Shown here: one piece after another, positions 1 to 7,088 of the stretch
How positions within the stretch are numbered: the first letter of the stretch is position 1
Layout: every line of letters starts with the position of its first letter
Source: Solobacterium sp.
GTDB taxonomy: Bacteria; Bacillota_I; Bacilli_A; Erysipelotrichales; Erysipelotrichaceae
Assembly: GCA_017433125.1 (NCBI GenBank)
Contig: JAFRHT010000067.1
Location: 1-46,902, forward strand
Length of the DNA stretch: 46,902 nucleotides
Direction: 5' to 3'
Program-made: the position numbers and the translations under genes
The notes under the pieces: model-generated
Told to the model about the DNA's origin: nothing
The model's input: only the letters and a program-made list of their open reading frames with translations
Database searches by the model: none

Positions 1-540
1 CACGCCGACACCGAGATAGCACGGCAGGATCCACCCTTCCGGCGCCTTGACCAGAGCCGCGGTCTTCTTCCACTCATCTCCGACCGGGATGCGCAGCGAG
101 CATCCGAGCCCGGCATCCGCTGCCGCCAGCAGGATGTTTTCAATCACACACCAGATGGACGCAAACGGATTAAGACGGTTCAGAATTCCTTCCCGGAAAA
201 TCTGATCAGAACACTTGAAGAACGGCAGGATTACCCAGTCGGCATCAGAAAGCATCGTATACTGCCGCGGCAGGGCGTGGTCATACATGACCTGGGCTGC
301 TGCGTCCGGGACCTCATGCCGCCGGCCGCCATGTTCCAGGGTCCAGGCTTTGACAGCCTGCAGTCCGGTTTCTTTCTCTTCGGCGGTATGCAGGAGTACG
401 AACTCCCAGTTCCGCATATGGTCATTGGTCGGTGCCAGAAGCCCCGCTTCCAGCATCTTCATGATCACTTCCTCAGATACCGGTTCACCGGTGAACGTTC
501 TTGCGGTACGTCTTTTTCTGACTGCTTCAATAAATTCCAT
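1..540 (-). CDS. Nitroreductase family protein (partial, C-terminus beyond window)
   Basis: This reading frame is open from an ATG at 538-540 to the window edge, giving 180 codons without a stop. The N-terminus carries the RRTARTF-type motif (about residues 10-16) that contacts the FMN phosphate in nitroreductases, followed by LLAPTNDHMRNWEF, the usual 'APS..N.QPW.F' region. An ENILLAAADAGLGCSL stretch near residue 150 matches the 'E.i.LaA..lGLG' helix. The family reduces nitro compounds, quinones or flavins with NAD(P)H in the cytoplasm; the substrate here is unknown. A GGAGGACATC ribosome binding site precedes the start. The gene lies 11 nt after the GNAT gene and is the last visible member of the rapZ operon. 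The C-terminal end is missing only because the window stops. Confidence 0.85.
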   Translation of the reverse strand, partial: MEFIEAVRKRRTARTFTGEPVSEEVIMKMLEAGLLAPTNDHMRNWEFVLLHTAEEKETGLQAVKAWTLEHGGRRHEVPDAAAQVMYDHALPRQYTMLSDADWVILPFFKCSDQIFREGILNRLNPFASIWCVIENILLAAADAGLGCSLRIPVGDEWKKTAALVKAPEGWILPCYLGVGV

Positions 541-551
541 GATGTCCTCCT

Positions 552-1472
552 TCAGGCAAATTCATTCAGATTCAGCGGCCGGCTGCTGAGCGCGAACGCT
601 TCTTCCACTGTACGGACTTCTGTTCCGAACAGCCTGGAGAACAATTCCGGATTGTTCAGCCGGGCCATCGTACTGCCGAAGTCCCGCCGCTGCGCGTTTG
701 GTATCAGTTTGTTGAGATTTTCCGCGGCCGACACCATGACGTGCACGACCGGCCGTTCCTGCAGAGCCGCATTGATCAGTTTCATCAGCGACATGCTGTC
801 GAGGTAGATACATTCCTCCACCGTCGCTTCCTTGCCGCCGAACAGCACCGAGGCATAGCCCCGGATCTGGCCCTTGCTGTCATAGTAGGCCACAATCTTG
901 CCGCCCTGGGCCGTAATTTCTTTTTTATAGCGCACGAAGTATTCCAGGTCCCGCGCGTAGAAGCCGTTGAAACGGCTGATGAAGGCGCTGTAGCACTTCA
1001 GCATATCAATCGGCGAAGGGTCATAGGCACAGCCGACATTGGTGATCCGCTGCACATCCAGCCGGGTCACGGTATAGTCACTCCGGTTGTAGATCATCCG
1101 GAAGCCGTACGGTTCATACAGGGCGGGCTCATAAGCCTGGATCAGGGTAATCAGTTCCGAATGCTCGCAGGCATCCAGGACCGTGTCCATCAGATCGTGC
1201 ATATGGCCCTTGTTGCGGGCATCCGGCACCGTTGCCACGCCGACGATCATGCTGGTGGCCAGCACCCGGCTATTGAACATGATGGCATGCGGGATGCGGC
1301 ACAGCGTGGAAACCACCCGGCCCCGGTCCGTTATGGCATAGCCGTATTCGGGTTTGTAGATCAGCCGGAAAAAGAACTCGGTATAGCGTTCGTCTTCATT
1401 TGTGAAGCATTGCCGCCAGACACTCTTAATGCCGGCAGTCAGATTCGGATTGCTGCGTTCAATCATGCTCAC
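552..1472 (-). CDS. Eis-like GNAT family N-acetyltransferase
   Basis: The 306-residue protein begins with a GNAT fold. The acetyl-CoA-binding motif VGVATVPDARNKGHM lies at residues 77-91, and the pattern 'V.T.P..R..G' followed by a second, weaker domain resembles Eis-type acetyltransferases. Those usually run to about 400 residues with an SCP2-like C-terminal domain, which is short or absent here. The acceptor is unknown (amine, amino acid or aminoglycoside). The frame opens with GTG at 1470-1472, overlapping the TGA of the upstream DUF2156 gene as GTGA; an ATG two codons later is an alternative start. Both share the GGGGAAGG ribosome binding site. The gene is in the rapZ operon. Confidence 0.8.
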   Translation of the reverse strand: MSMIERSNPNLTAGIKSVWRQCFTNEDERYTEFFFRLIYKPEYGYAITDRGRVVSTLCRIPHAIMFNSRVLATSMIVGVATVPDARNKGHMHDLMDTVLDACEHSELITLIQAYEPALYEPYGFRMIYNRSDYTVTRLDVQRITNVGCAYDPSPIDMLKCYSAFISRFNGFYARDLEYFVRYKKEITAQGGKIVAYYDSKGQIRGYASVLFGGKEATVEECIYLDSMSLMKLINAALQERPVVHVMVSAAENLNKLIPNAQRRDFGSTMARLNNPELFSRLFGTEVRTVEEAFALSSRPLNLNEFA

Positions 1473-2383
1473 TGTCCTTCCCCGCAGATGCGGTATTTCT
1501 CGATCATGAAGACCGGATGATAAGCTTCCTTGGCCTGCCGGAGATTCTCCCGTCCCATATCGTCTTCCCGGTTGACGTACTGGTAAGCCGCAAATTCATG
1601 ACTGAGGAATTCCCTCATGATCGCCTGGTAAAGGCCGCGGACCTCGTCGTCAGCCTTCTCGATATTCTCCTGGCACATGCGTTCACTCAGCACACTGCCG
1701 ATGGCAAACGCCCGCACCTTGCCGTCAATGCGGATCAGGCCGCCGCGGTAAGGAATCTTCCCGAACAGGTTCAGAATCCGCTCAGTGCCTGCCCTGTCTT
1801 CCTGTACTTCGGCATCTGCGTCATTCTTATGCCAGCCGGCCAGATATGCCCGGCATTCCTCCAGGTTGTCCCGGGTCAGCGATTCATACACCCATCTGCC
1901 CTCGTTTTCCCGATAGAAGGCATTCAGGTGGTTGCGCTTTTTCTGCAGGGCCTTGCCGGAGAACGAGATCAGTTTTTCTGTCTCATAGACATAATCGGCC
2001 GCGTTCCGGTCGCTGCAGGCGGTATATTCCGGGAAGATCTGCAGCACCCGTTCCATCGCTTCCTTTGTATAGCAGGCCAGGACAAACGGATGACCATAGT
2101 GGTCGAAGATGCTCTTGGCTTTGCGGATTGCTTCTTCGAAGTACTCCGGCGTGCACAGCGGCATATACGTAAAGAACTGCTCGTTATGCATGCCCAGCAG
2201 GATCATGTAGTTCTCTGTTTTTACATAGAACAGCGGATACCATTCCAGCCACAGCAGCATGCATACAACATTGTGGTTGCATTCTTCGTAGTGCGCCCGT
2301 TCCAGATAGGACTGAATGACCGGCCAGTCTTCCGGCTGAACGGCCATGAAATCATGCTCGAGTTCTTTAATTGTTACTTCCAT
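1469..2383 (-). CDS. DUF2156 family protein (phosphatidylglycerol lysyltransferase C-terminal-like domain)
   Basis: This is a 304-residue soluble protein. The sequence features (a YVYETEKLISFSGKALQKKRNHLN segment near the middle, then GGLIRIDGKVRAFAIGSVL) match the DUF2156 fold, a tandem GNAT-like domain also found at the C-terminus of MprF. Members without a membrane part are presumed acyl or aminoacyl transferases, but none of this protein's substrates can be read from the sequence. The start at 2381-2383 is chosen because CAGGAGCAGGCAGTAC precedes it; the open frame runs 17 codons further upstream into the neighbouring gene. It overlaps the membrane-protein gene by 17 nt and the GNAT gene by 4 nt, so translation is probably coupled. 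Confidence 0.8.
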   Translation of the reverse strand: MEVTIKELEHDFMAVQPEDWPVIQSYLERAHYEECNHNVVCMLLWLEWYPLFYVKTENYMILLGMHNEQFFTYMPLCTPEYFEEAIRKAKSIFDHYGHPFVLACYTKEAMERVLQIFPEYTACSDRNAADYVYETEKLISFSGKALQKKRNHLNAFYRENEGRWVYESLTRDNLEECRAYLAGWHKNDADAEVQEDRAGTERILNLFGKIPYRGGLIRIDGKVRAFAIGSVLSERMCQENIEKADDEVRGLYQAIMREFLSHEFAAYQYVNREDDMGRENLRQAKEAYHPVFMIEKYRICGEGQ

Positions 2384-2675
2384 GTACTGCCTGCTCCTGT
2401 TTCTCTTCTTCCACCGGGGTGAACTCGGCATCAATGATGACCGGTGCTTCCTCCCGTTTTCTTACCTGCTGCTGAAAGACCTGGTTGGCAAGCGTTTCCT
2501 CCCGGGCTTTCTCGTATTCTTTCTCCATCTGCCGGATTGCCTTTTTCCGCCGGTGCGCCCCGCCCAGGGCCACCAGCACCGCCACCAGCAGCAGCGGCCA
2601 CAGATACCGGACAGCCAGATACAGGGCAATCGCCATGGCAACTGTCCAGAAAACCATAAAGATGACATCACTCAT
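2367..2675 (-). CDS. Small membrane protein with coiled-coil tail
   Basis: This is a 102-residue protein of unknown function. Two hydrophobic segments (about residues 3-21 and 24-38) are followed by a basic RRKKAIR stretch and a charged, probably coiled-coil tail rich in Glu, Lys and Gln, which should place the tail in the cytoplasm. The start at 2673-2675 has an AGGTGG ribosome binding site five bases upstream and overlaps the end of whiA by 8 nt; a longer frame starting at 2717 would lie deeper inside whiA and lacks such a site. Its position between whiA and the DUF2156 gene suggests co-translation, but no function can be assigned. Confidence 0.65.
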   Translation of the reverse strand: MSDVIFMVFWTVAMAIALYLAVRYLWPLLLVAVLVALGGAHRRKKAIRQMEKEYEKAREETLANQVFQQQVRKREEAPVIIDAEFTPVEEEKQEQAVHGSNN

Positions 2676-3612
2676 CCGTACCACCTGCCTTTTCCGCAAG
2701 ATCATGTATTTTGACAAAACGATGCTTCAGCCCGGATTTGGATACCGGGTTGCCGGTGCGCTGCCGGATCTTCTCCGCCAGTTCATTCAGGGACGCTTCC
2801 GGGAATTCCTTCCGCAGGGCAATGACTTCCTGCAGTTTGGCATCCAGAAAGCGGATCTGCCCGGCTTCTTCCAGCACGCTGATATCCGTCAGCTGCCGGT
2901 TCGCCGCCTGCATGCTTTTGTATTCATTGGCGACATCGACATTGTTGAGCCTGGTCACGCTGTTGGCCAGGTCCCGGGTGATGCGGGCATCCTCAAACTG
3001 CAGCAGGCTCTCATCCGCCTCCACGCAGCGCAGAAAATCCGCAATCCGCTCCGCCGCCTTGATATAGACAATCCAATGCCCCCGCCGTTCGATCATGCGG
3101 GCCGTGATATAGAACCGTTCCATCAGTTCAATCAGGAATTCCGCATGTTTCTGGTTCGCCGCCTGAATCTCAAGATGATAGCTCGAAGTCTTCGGGGAAT
3201 TGACACTGCCCTGGGCCATGAACGCCCCGGCCAGGTAGGCCCGCGCACAGCTGTCCTTGGTGACGATCCGCTGCAGCGGCCGGTCCTTGAGGCCCCGGCT
3301 GGAATAGATACCCAGGTCCTCCAGGATTTCCCGGGTATTGCCATAGACCCGCAGGATGTAGATCCGGTTCTTGCGCAGGTTCATCCGCCGCTTGACCGAT
3401 GGTTCAATCTGCACTTCATGGCGCTGTTTCAGCAGCCGGTATATGCACCGCGATACAGCCGCATTGCTGCTCTCCGTCACAATGCTGAGGCCCCGGCTCG
3501 ATATGGACAGGGACGATGTCATCTGTATCAGCGCCGACAGTTCTGCCCGGGCTTCATCCCCCTCCGGCAGGTGCAGGGCGATCTCCTGTTTGACATCGGT
3601 TGTATAGGACAT
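2668..3612 (-). CDS. whiA: DNA-binding protein WhiA
   Basis: WhiA combines a degenerate LAGLIDADG homing-endonuclease fold with a C-terminal helix-turn-helix. In the 314-residue product the first part shows CARAYLAGAFMAQGSVNSPK and YHLEI, the hallmarks of the endonuclease-like domain. The C-terminus shows LNELAEKIRQRTG and VSKSGLKHRFVKI, the typical helix-turn-helix. In actinobacteria WhiA controls sporulation septation; in Bacillus it influences division and chromosome segregation. The start ATG shares one base with the stop codon of yvcK (TGATG), so the two genes are translationally coupled. The rapZ-yvcK-whiA order is the standard Bacillota arrangement, which makes the call secure. Confidence 0.97.
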   Translation of the reverse strand: MSYTTDVKQEIALHLPEGDEARAELSALIQMTSSLSISSRGLSIVTESSNAAVSRCIYRLLKQRHEVQIEPSVKRRMNLRKNRIYILRVYGNTREILEDLGIYSSRGLKDRPLQRIVTKDSCARAYLAGAFMAQGSVNSPKTSSYHLEIQAANQKHAEFLIELMERFYITARMIERRGHWIVYIKAAERIADFLRCVEADESLLQFEDARITRDLANSVTRLNNVDVANEYKSMQAANRQLTDISVLEEAGQIRFLDAKLQEVIALRKEFPEASLNELAEKIRQRTGNPVSKSGLKHRFVKIHDLAEKAGGTDE

Positions 3613-4571
3613 CAGTCATCATCCTCCTGCAGATGCAGCAGATACTCCACTGCTTCCTGGATCCGCCGGGAATCATGCCGGATCAGCTGGTTGTCAAAAC
3701 TCAGCAGCGGCAGCCGGATAATCTCGTAATCGTGATTCATTTCCGTCACCGATACCGGCGTGCTGCTTTCCGCATAGTAGCGCTCCAGAATGTCTTCCGG
3801 CAGCGGGTCGGCCGGCACCACGACCGCGTCCACAGGTGTGCCGTGCTGCTGCAGGGCCTCCACGTGGTCTTCCACGCTGTAGCCGTCCGTCTCTCCCGGC
3901 TGGGTCATGGCATTGCAGAGATACACCCGCTTTGCCCTGCTTTCGTGCAGGGCCTCCCGGATTTCAGGAATGATAATGTTCGGCAGGATACTGGTATACA
4001 GCGAGCCGACCCCGTAGATGATCAGGTCTGCTTCCCTGATCGCTTCCACGGCATCCGGGTCCGCATGCACCTCTTCTTCGTAGAACACCTTGGAAATATG
4101 GTGGTTCCGGTCGGGAATATTCGCTTCACCCCGCACGATCACCCCGTCTTCCATCCGGGCCAGCAGGGTTATGACCTGCTCCGTGGCGGGAACGATGTGA
4201 CCTTTGACGCGCAGCACCTGGCCGATGGTCTGGATCGCCTCCATGAAGCTGCCGGTTTCCTGGGTCAAAGCCGTCAGGATCAGATTGCCCAGGTTATGCC
4301 CGCCGATGTCTTCTTCCTTGCCCTCGGGATCCGCGAACCGGTAATTCATCAGTTCGCTCATCAGTGTTTCACTTTCGGCCAGGGCAATCATAACCGCCCG
4401 GATATCGCCCATGGCGGGAATATGGAACTTGCGCCGCAGCCGTCCGGTGCTGCCGCCGTCATCTGCCACCGTGACAATGGCAGTGATGTGCAGCCCCTCG
4501 ATATTCTTGATGCCCCGGCAGATGGCCGACTGGCCGTGGCCGCCGCCGATCACGACAACATTCTTATTCAT
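3612..4571 (-). CDS. yvcK: YvcK/GlmR family protein (gluconeogenesis factor, UDP-sugar-binding)
   Basis: This 319-residue protein has the CofD/YvcK Rossmann-like fold. The N-terminus reads VVVIGGGHGQSAICRGIK, followed by TVADDGGSTGRLR and GDIRAVMIAL, which in the family form the nucleotide-sugar site. Most family members have GGGTG in the first loop; here it is GGGHG. In Bacillus the protein binds UDP-GlcNAc, supports growth on gluconeogenic carbon sources and stimulates GlmS. The start at 4569-4571 is chosen because the upstream frame lies inside rapZ and has no similarity to the family; the chosen start overlaps rapZ by 8 nt. It sits in the conserved rapZ-yvcK-whiA operon. Confidence 0.95.
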   Translation of the reverse strand: MNKNVVVIGGGHGQSAICRGIKNIEGLHITAIVTVADDGGSTGRLRRKFHIPAMGDIRAVMIALAESETLMSELMNYRFADPEGKEEDIGGHNLGNLILTALTQETGSFMEAIQTIGQVLRVKGHIVPATEQVITLLARMEDGVIVRGEANIPDRNHHISKVFYEEEVHADPDAVEAIREADLIIYGVGSLYTSILPNIIIPEIREALHESRAKRVYLCNAMTQPGETDGYSVEDHVEALQQHGTPVDAVVVPADPLPEDILERYYAESSTPVSVTEMNHDYEIIRLPLLSFDNQLIRHDSRRIQEAVEYLLHLQEDDD

Positions 4572-5433
4572 CGCGGGTCTTCCGCGGAGCGTCACGGTGC
4601 TCCAGATAGCAGTTGTACTGGTTCTGGTAGTGGTTGTACAGGTAGTTGGCAATTGTCACGGAACGGTGCTGGCCGCCGGTGCAGCCGATCGCCACGGTAA
4701 AGTGATTCTTGCCCTCCTTCACATATTCGGTAAAGGCATAGTCCATGAAGGACAGCAGGCGTTTGATGAATTCCTGGGTTTCCGGCTTCTCCATGACCCA
4801 GTCATAGACCTCCCGGTCATTGCCGGTCATGGTCCGCAGGCTCAGCACCCAGTACGGGTTCGGCAGGAAACGCACGTCGATCATCAGGTCGGCATCCAGC
4901 GGCACCCCGTTCTTGTATCCGAAGGACACAAACGAAATCGTGAAGCTCGGCACCTCGTTGCGGGAGAAGTACTGCTCCAGCTTCTGCTTGAGTTCCTTTT
5001 CCTGCACAAAGGTTGTATCAATGGTCGTAAAGGTGTCCGACCGGTAGCTCTGGAACATCTGCCGTTCCACGGCTATCGCTTCTTCCAGGGTGTTGACTGA
5101 ATTGCTCAAAAGCAGTGGATGGGTTCTTCTGGTGCTCTTGTAACGGTGCAGCAGAACCGCGTCGCTGGCATCGAGGAACAGCACCTGCACGGCGATGTCG
5201 TCCCCGTTGAGGCCCCGCAGGAATTCCGGAAAATCCTGGGCTGTTGTTGCCAGGGCAATATATCTGTACCGCGGATCGATACTGGCTTCGATCATATCGA
5301 CCAGCAGGCTGACCAGCTGTACCGGGAAGTTATCAATGACATGCCAGCCCATGTCCTCCAGGATCCTTGTGGCAGTGCTCTTGCCTGCCCCGGACATGCC
5401 GCTGACCAGTATTACACGTTTCTTCTCCGCCAT
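4564..5433 (-). CDS. rapZ: RapZ/YvcJ nucleotide-binding protein
   Basis: The 289-residue protein starts with a P-loop (GMSGAGKST, residues 12-20) and ends with the family's C-terminal signature CTGGQHRS (251-258), plus FGYKNG at about 171-176. In E. coli RapZ is an RNA-binding adaptor that controls GlmS through small RNAs; the Bacillus homologue YvcJ hydrolyses nucleotides and affects competence. The start at 5431-5433 has an AGGAGG site nine bases upstream. It is the first gene of the operon and lies behind a good promoter (5460-5488). The known role fits its neighbour yvcK, since both families touch amino-sugar metabolism. Confidence 0.96.
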   Translation of the reverse strand: MAEKKRVILVSGMSGAGKSTATRILEDMGWHVIDNFPVQLVSLLVDMIEASIDPRYRYIALATTAQDFPEFLRGLNGDDIAVQVLFLDASDAVLLHRYKSTRRTHPLLLSNSVNTLEEAIAVERQMFQSYRSDTFTTIDTTFVQEKELKQKLEQYFSRNEVPSFTISFVSFGYKNGVPLDADLMIDVRFLPNPYWVLSLRTMTGNDREVYDWVMEKPETQEFIKRLLSFMDYAFTEYVKEGKNHFTVAIGCTGGQHRSVTIANYLYNHYQNQYNCYLEHRDAPRKTRDE

Positions 5434-5459
5434 GATCGCAATCCTCCTCTTTCTGCCAT

Positions 5460-5488
5460 ATTCTACCACGCCCTTCAGTGTGCCACAA
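5460..5488 (-). promoter_or_regulatory. Promoter of the rapZ operon
   Basis: Read on the minus strand, TTGTGG (5483-5488) and TAGAAT (5460-5465) are separated by exactly 17 bp, and TG precedes the -10 box by one base (extended -10). The predicted start lies about 20 nt upstream of the rapZ start codon. Confidence 0.7.
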
Positions 5489-5501
5489 TTTCATTACACC
5501 C

Positions 5502-5527
5502 AAAAAGAAAACTCCTTTCAGGAGTCT
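5502..5527 (-). terminator. Rho-independent terminator after the first osmC gene
   Basis: On the minus strand an ACTCCT stem with loop GAA and AGGAGT is followed by TTTCTTTTT. It sits 15 nt past the stop of the OsmC gene and separates it from the rapZ promoter. Confidence 0.85.
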
Positions 5528-5541
5528 TCTTCAGCCGGTGG

Positions 5542-5916
5542 TTACTTCTTCTCGGCGCGGTATTCCATCTCCGCTACACAGGCGATTGTCTGGAACATCG
5601 AGCAGGTTTCCGTCGCCTTCTTCAGGCACTCCTGCAGGACCGCTTCATCCGCGTCACTGTCCACCCGGAACAGGATGTCCACATGTTCGAGCGTTGCCGG
5701 GACCCCGCTGCGCTTGCGTCCGTCCACATAGACGTCAGTGCCTTTGATGTCAGCCCCTGCCGCCTTGGCATGCTTGAGGAAGTTGGAGTAGAGGCAGGCA
5801 CTCAGGGCGCCGTATGTCATGTCGTACGGGACCAGGCCGCCGTCGCCTACCTGCAGAGTCTGATTGCCGGCTTCATAAGTTCCCTTGAAACCGTCCTTGA
5901 ACTGTACCAGTGCCAT
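5542..5916 (-). CDS. OsmC family protein (paralogue A)
   Basis: This 124-residue protein is of the short OsmC/YhfA type. It has a cysteine in the central-helix motif GALSACLYSNFL (Cys41) and a second in ETCSMFQTI (Cys105), the two positions that form the peroxidatic/resolving pair in OsmC and Ohr. Members reduce organic hydroperoxides in the cytoplasm, although the YhfA-like branch is poorly characterised. A weak AAGGTG ribosome binding site lies upstream. The 5' leader contains a perfect 8+8 bp inverted repeat (5929-5946) and an extended -10 promoter at 5961-5989. It is a tandem duplicate of the next gene, with the same length and the same cysteine positions. Confidence 0.88.
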   Translation of the reverse strand: MALVQFKDGFKGTYEAGNQTLQVGDGGLVPYDMTYGALSACLYSNFLKHAKAAGADIKGTDVYVDGRKRSGVPATLEHVDILFRVDSDADEAVLQECLKKATETCSMFQTIACVAEMEYRAEKK

Positions 5917-5928
5917 ATCTTTTCACCT

Positions 5929-5946
5929 TGTATGAATCTTCATACA
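5929..5946. repeat. Perfect inverted repeat in osmC-A leader (candidate operator)
   Basis: TGTATGAA, a TC centre and TTCATACA form a perfect palindrome with 8-bp arms. It lies about 10-25 nt downstream of the predicted transcription start and just upstream of the ribosome binding site, where a repressor would block transcription. It has no T-run, so it is not a terminator. No matching palindrome is seen before paralogue B. Confidence 0.6.
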
Positions 5947-5960
5947 GCCTTTCTGGTTTT

Positions 5961-5989
5961 ATCGTAGCATTGTTTCCGGCTGACCGTAA
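5961..5989 (-). promoter_or_regulatory. Promoter of osmC-A (extended -10)
   Basis: On the minus strand TTACGG (5984-5989), a 17-bp spacer and TACGAT (5961-5966) are seen, with TGC directly before the -10 box. The predicted start is near 5954. Confidence 0.55.
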
Positions 5990-6003
5990 CGAAAATGCCC
6001 GGG

Positions 6004-6036
6004 ACAGAAAAAGGACAGCTTCCGCTGTCCTTCTGT
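6004..6036 (-). terminator. Rho-independent terminator after the second osmC gene
   Basis: On the minus strand a 9-bp stem (AAGGACAGC / GCTGTCCTT) with a GGAA loop is followed by TTTCTG, a few bases past the stop of osmC-B. Confidence 0.8.
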
Positions 6037-6039
6037 CTG

Positions 6040-6414
6040 TTACATCTTTTCGAATGTGTATTCGATTTCAGCGACCTTGTATACGGTCTGCACCATTGAG
6101 CAGTCACGCATTGCCAGGTCCATGCACTCCTTGAGCGCTTCCGCGGATTCCGGACCGCCGACCCGCATCAGGATATTGACATACTCCAGGGTTGTCGGGA
6201 TTTCCTTGCGCTTGCGGCCGTCGATGTAGATTTCAACATCACCGACCTTAAGGCCCTTCTCATTGGTATGATCCAGGAATGTCGCATACATGCAGGAAGC
6301 GACAGCACCGTAAGTCATGTCATACGGATGAATACCTTCTTTACCGATATTCAGTGTCTGGCCGCCGACTTCGTATGTGCCGTTGAAACCGTCGTGGAAT
6401 TTCAGTAATGCCAT
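6040..6414 (-). CDS. OsmC family protein (paralogue B)
   Basis: This is a second 124-residue OsmC-type protein, homologous end to end with paralogue A. The shared parts include the start (MAL..F.DGF.GTYE.G.QTL), the PYDMTYGA motif and the IDGRKR segment. The two cysteines are conserved at residues 41 and 105, so peroxidase-type chemistry is plausible in both. An AGAAGG ribosome binding site precedes the ATG, and a separate promoter (6443-6469) overlaps the end of ppaX. Each copy therefore has its own promoter and terminator, which suggests that the duplicated genes are expressed under different conditions. The substrate is unknown. Confidence 0.88.
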   Translation of the reverse strand: MALLKFHDGFNGTYEVGGQTLNIGKEGIHPYDMTYGAVASCMYATFLDHTNEKGLKVGDVEIYIDGRKRKEIPTTLEYVNILMRVGGPESAEALKECMDLAMRDCSMVQTVYKVAEIEYTFEKM

Positions 6415-6442
6415 ATTATTTACCTTCTCTTTCTGTATTTTA

Positions 6443-6469
6443 ACTATAGCATATCAATCAGGCTGACAA
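6443..6469 (-). promoter_or_regulatory. Promoter of osmC-B overlapping the ppaX stop codon
   Basis: On the minus strand TATAGT (6443-6448) is preceded by TGC, and TTGTCA (6464-6469) lies 15 bp further upstream. The -10 box includes the TAG stop codon of ppaX (6444-6446). No terminator separates the genes, so read-through from hprK-ppaX is also possible. Confidence 0.5.
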
Positions 6470-7088
6470 GTGATATGAGCTCATCCAGCATGTAATCCGG
6501 ACCGGCTGTCTCCACCGCCAGGCGCTTGTTTTCATTGGTGATGATGCCGGCCGTCAGCACTCCGGCCAGGTGTCCGGCCATGATATCACTGGCACTGTCC
6601 CCGACATACATGCACTCTTCCCGGGAAACTTCCAGTTCATCCATGCCCTTGAAAATACCTTCCGGATCCGGCTTGTTGTTTGCGACTTTGTCGGTGCCGA
6701 TGATGGTCTGGAAATACTGCGTCATGCCGAACATCTGCAGATGCAGTTCCATGGAGTCGGTCCTCCGGGTGGAAACCAGGCCGCAGCGGACATCTTTTGC
6801 CTGCAGGGCTTCCAGCAGTTCAATACAGCCGGGGAACGGTTTGATCAGCTCCCGGATATGTTCATTCTGATAATCCCGGTACTCTGCCTTCAACTGCTCT
6901 ACATCCAGTTCCGGAAAGAACTTCTTCATTTCCACATCCAGGGACGGTCCCAGCACCTCCACCTGCAGCTCCGGGGTAAAATCTTCCGGTCTGCGGTAGC
7001 GGCGGAACAGTTCCATATAGGAAGCGATGATGACCGGCTCGGTATCCATCAAGGTGCCGTCATAGTCAAACAGCACGGCCTTAATCAT
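6444..7088 (-). CDS. ppaX: HAD-family phosphatase, PpaX-type pyrophosphatase
   Basis: This 214-residue HAD hydrolase has all four motifs: DYDGTLMDT near the N-terminus, VSTRRTD, the lysine of NKPDPEG, and VGDSASDI. Size and cap type match PpaX/phosphoglycolate phosphatase-like proteins. In Bacillus PpaX hydrolyses the pyrophosphate released when HprK dephosphorylates P-Ser-HPr, and it is encoded beside hprK. The same linkage is seen here: the ATG overlaps the hprK stop codon as ATGA, with a GGGGG-type ribosome binding site inside hprK. The activity is inferred from family and context; other HAD phosphatases look alike. Confidence 0.82.
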   Translation of the reverse strand: MIKAVLFDYDGTLMDTEPVIIASYMELFRRYRRPEDFTPELQVEVLGPSLDVEMKKFFPELDVEQLKAEYRDYQNEHIRELIKPFPGCIELLEALQAKDVRCGLVSTRRTDSMELHLQMFGMTQYFQTIIGTDKVANNKPDPEGIFKGMDELEVSREECMYVGDSASDIMAGHLAGVLTAGIITNENKRLAVETAGPDYMLDELISLVSLIDML

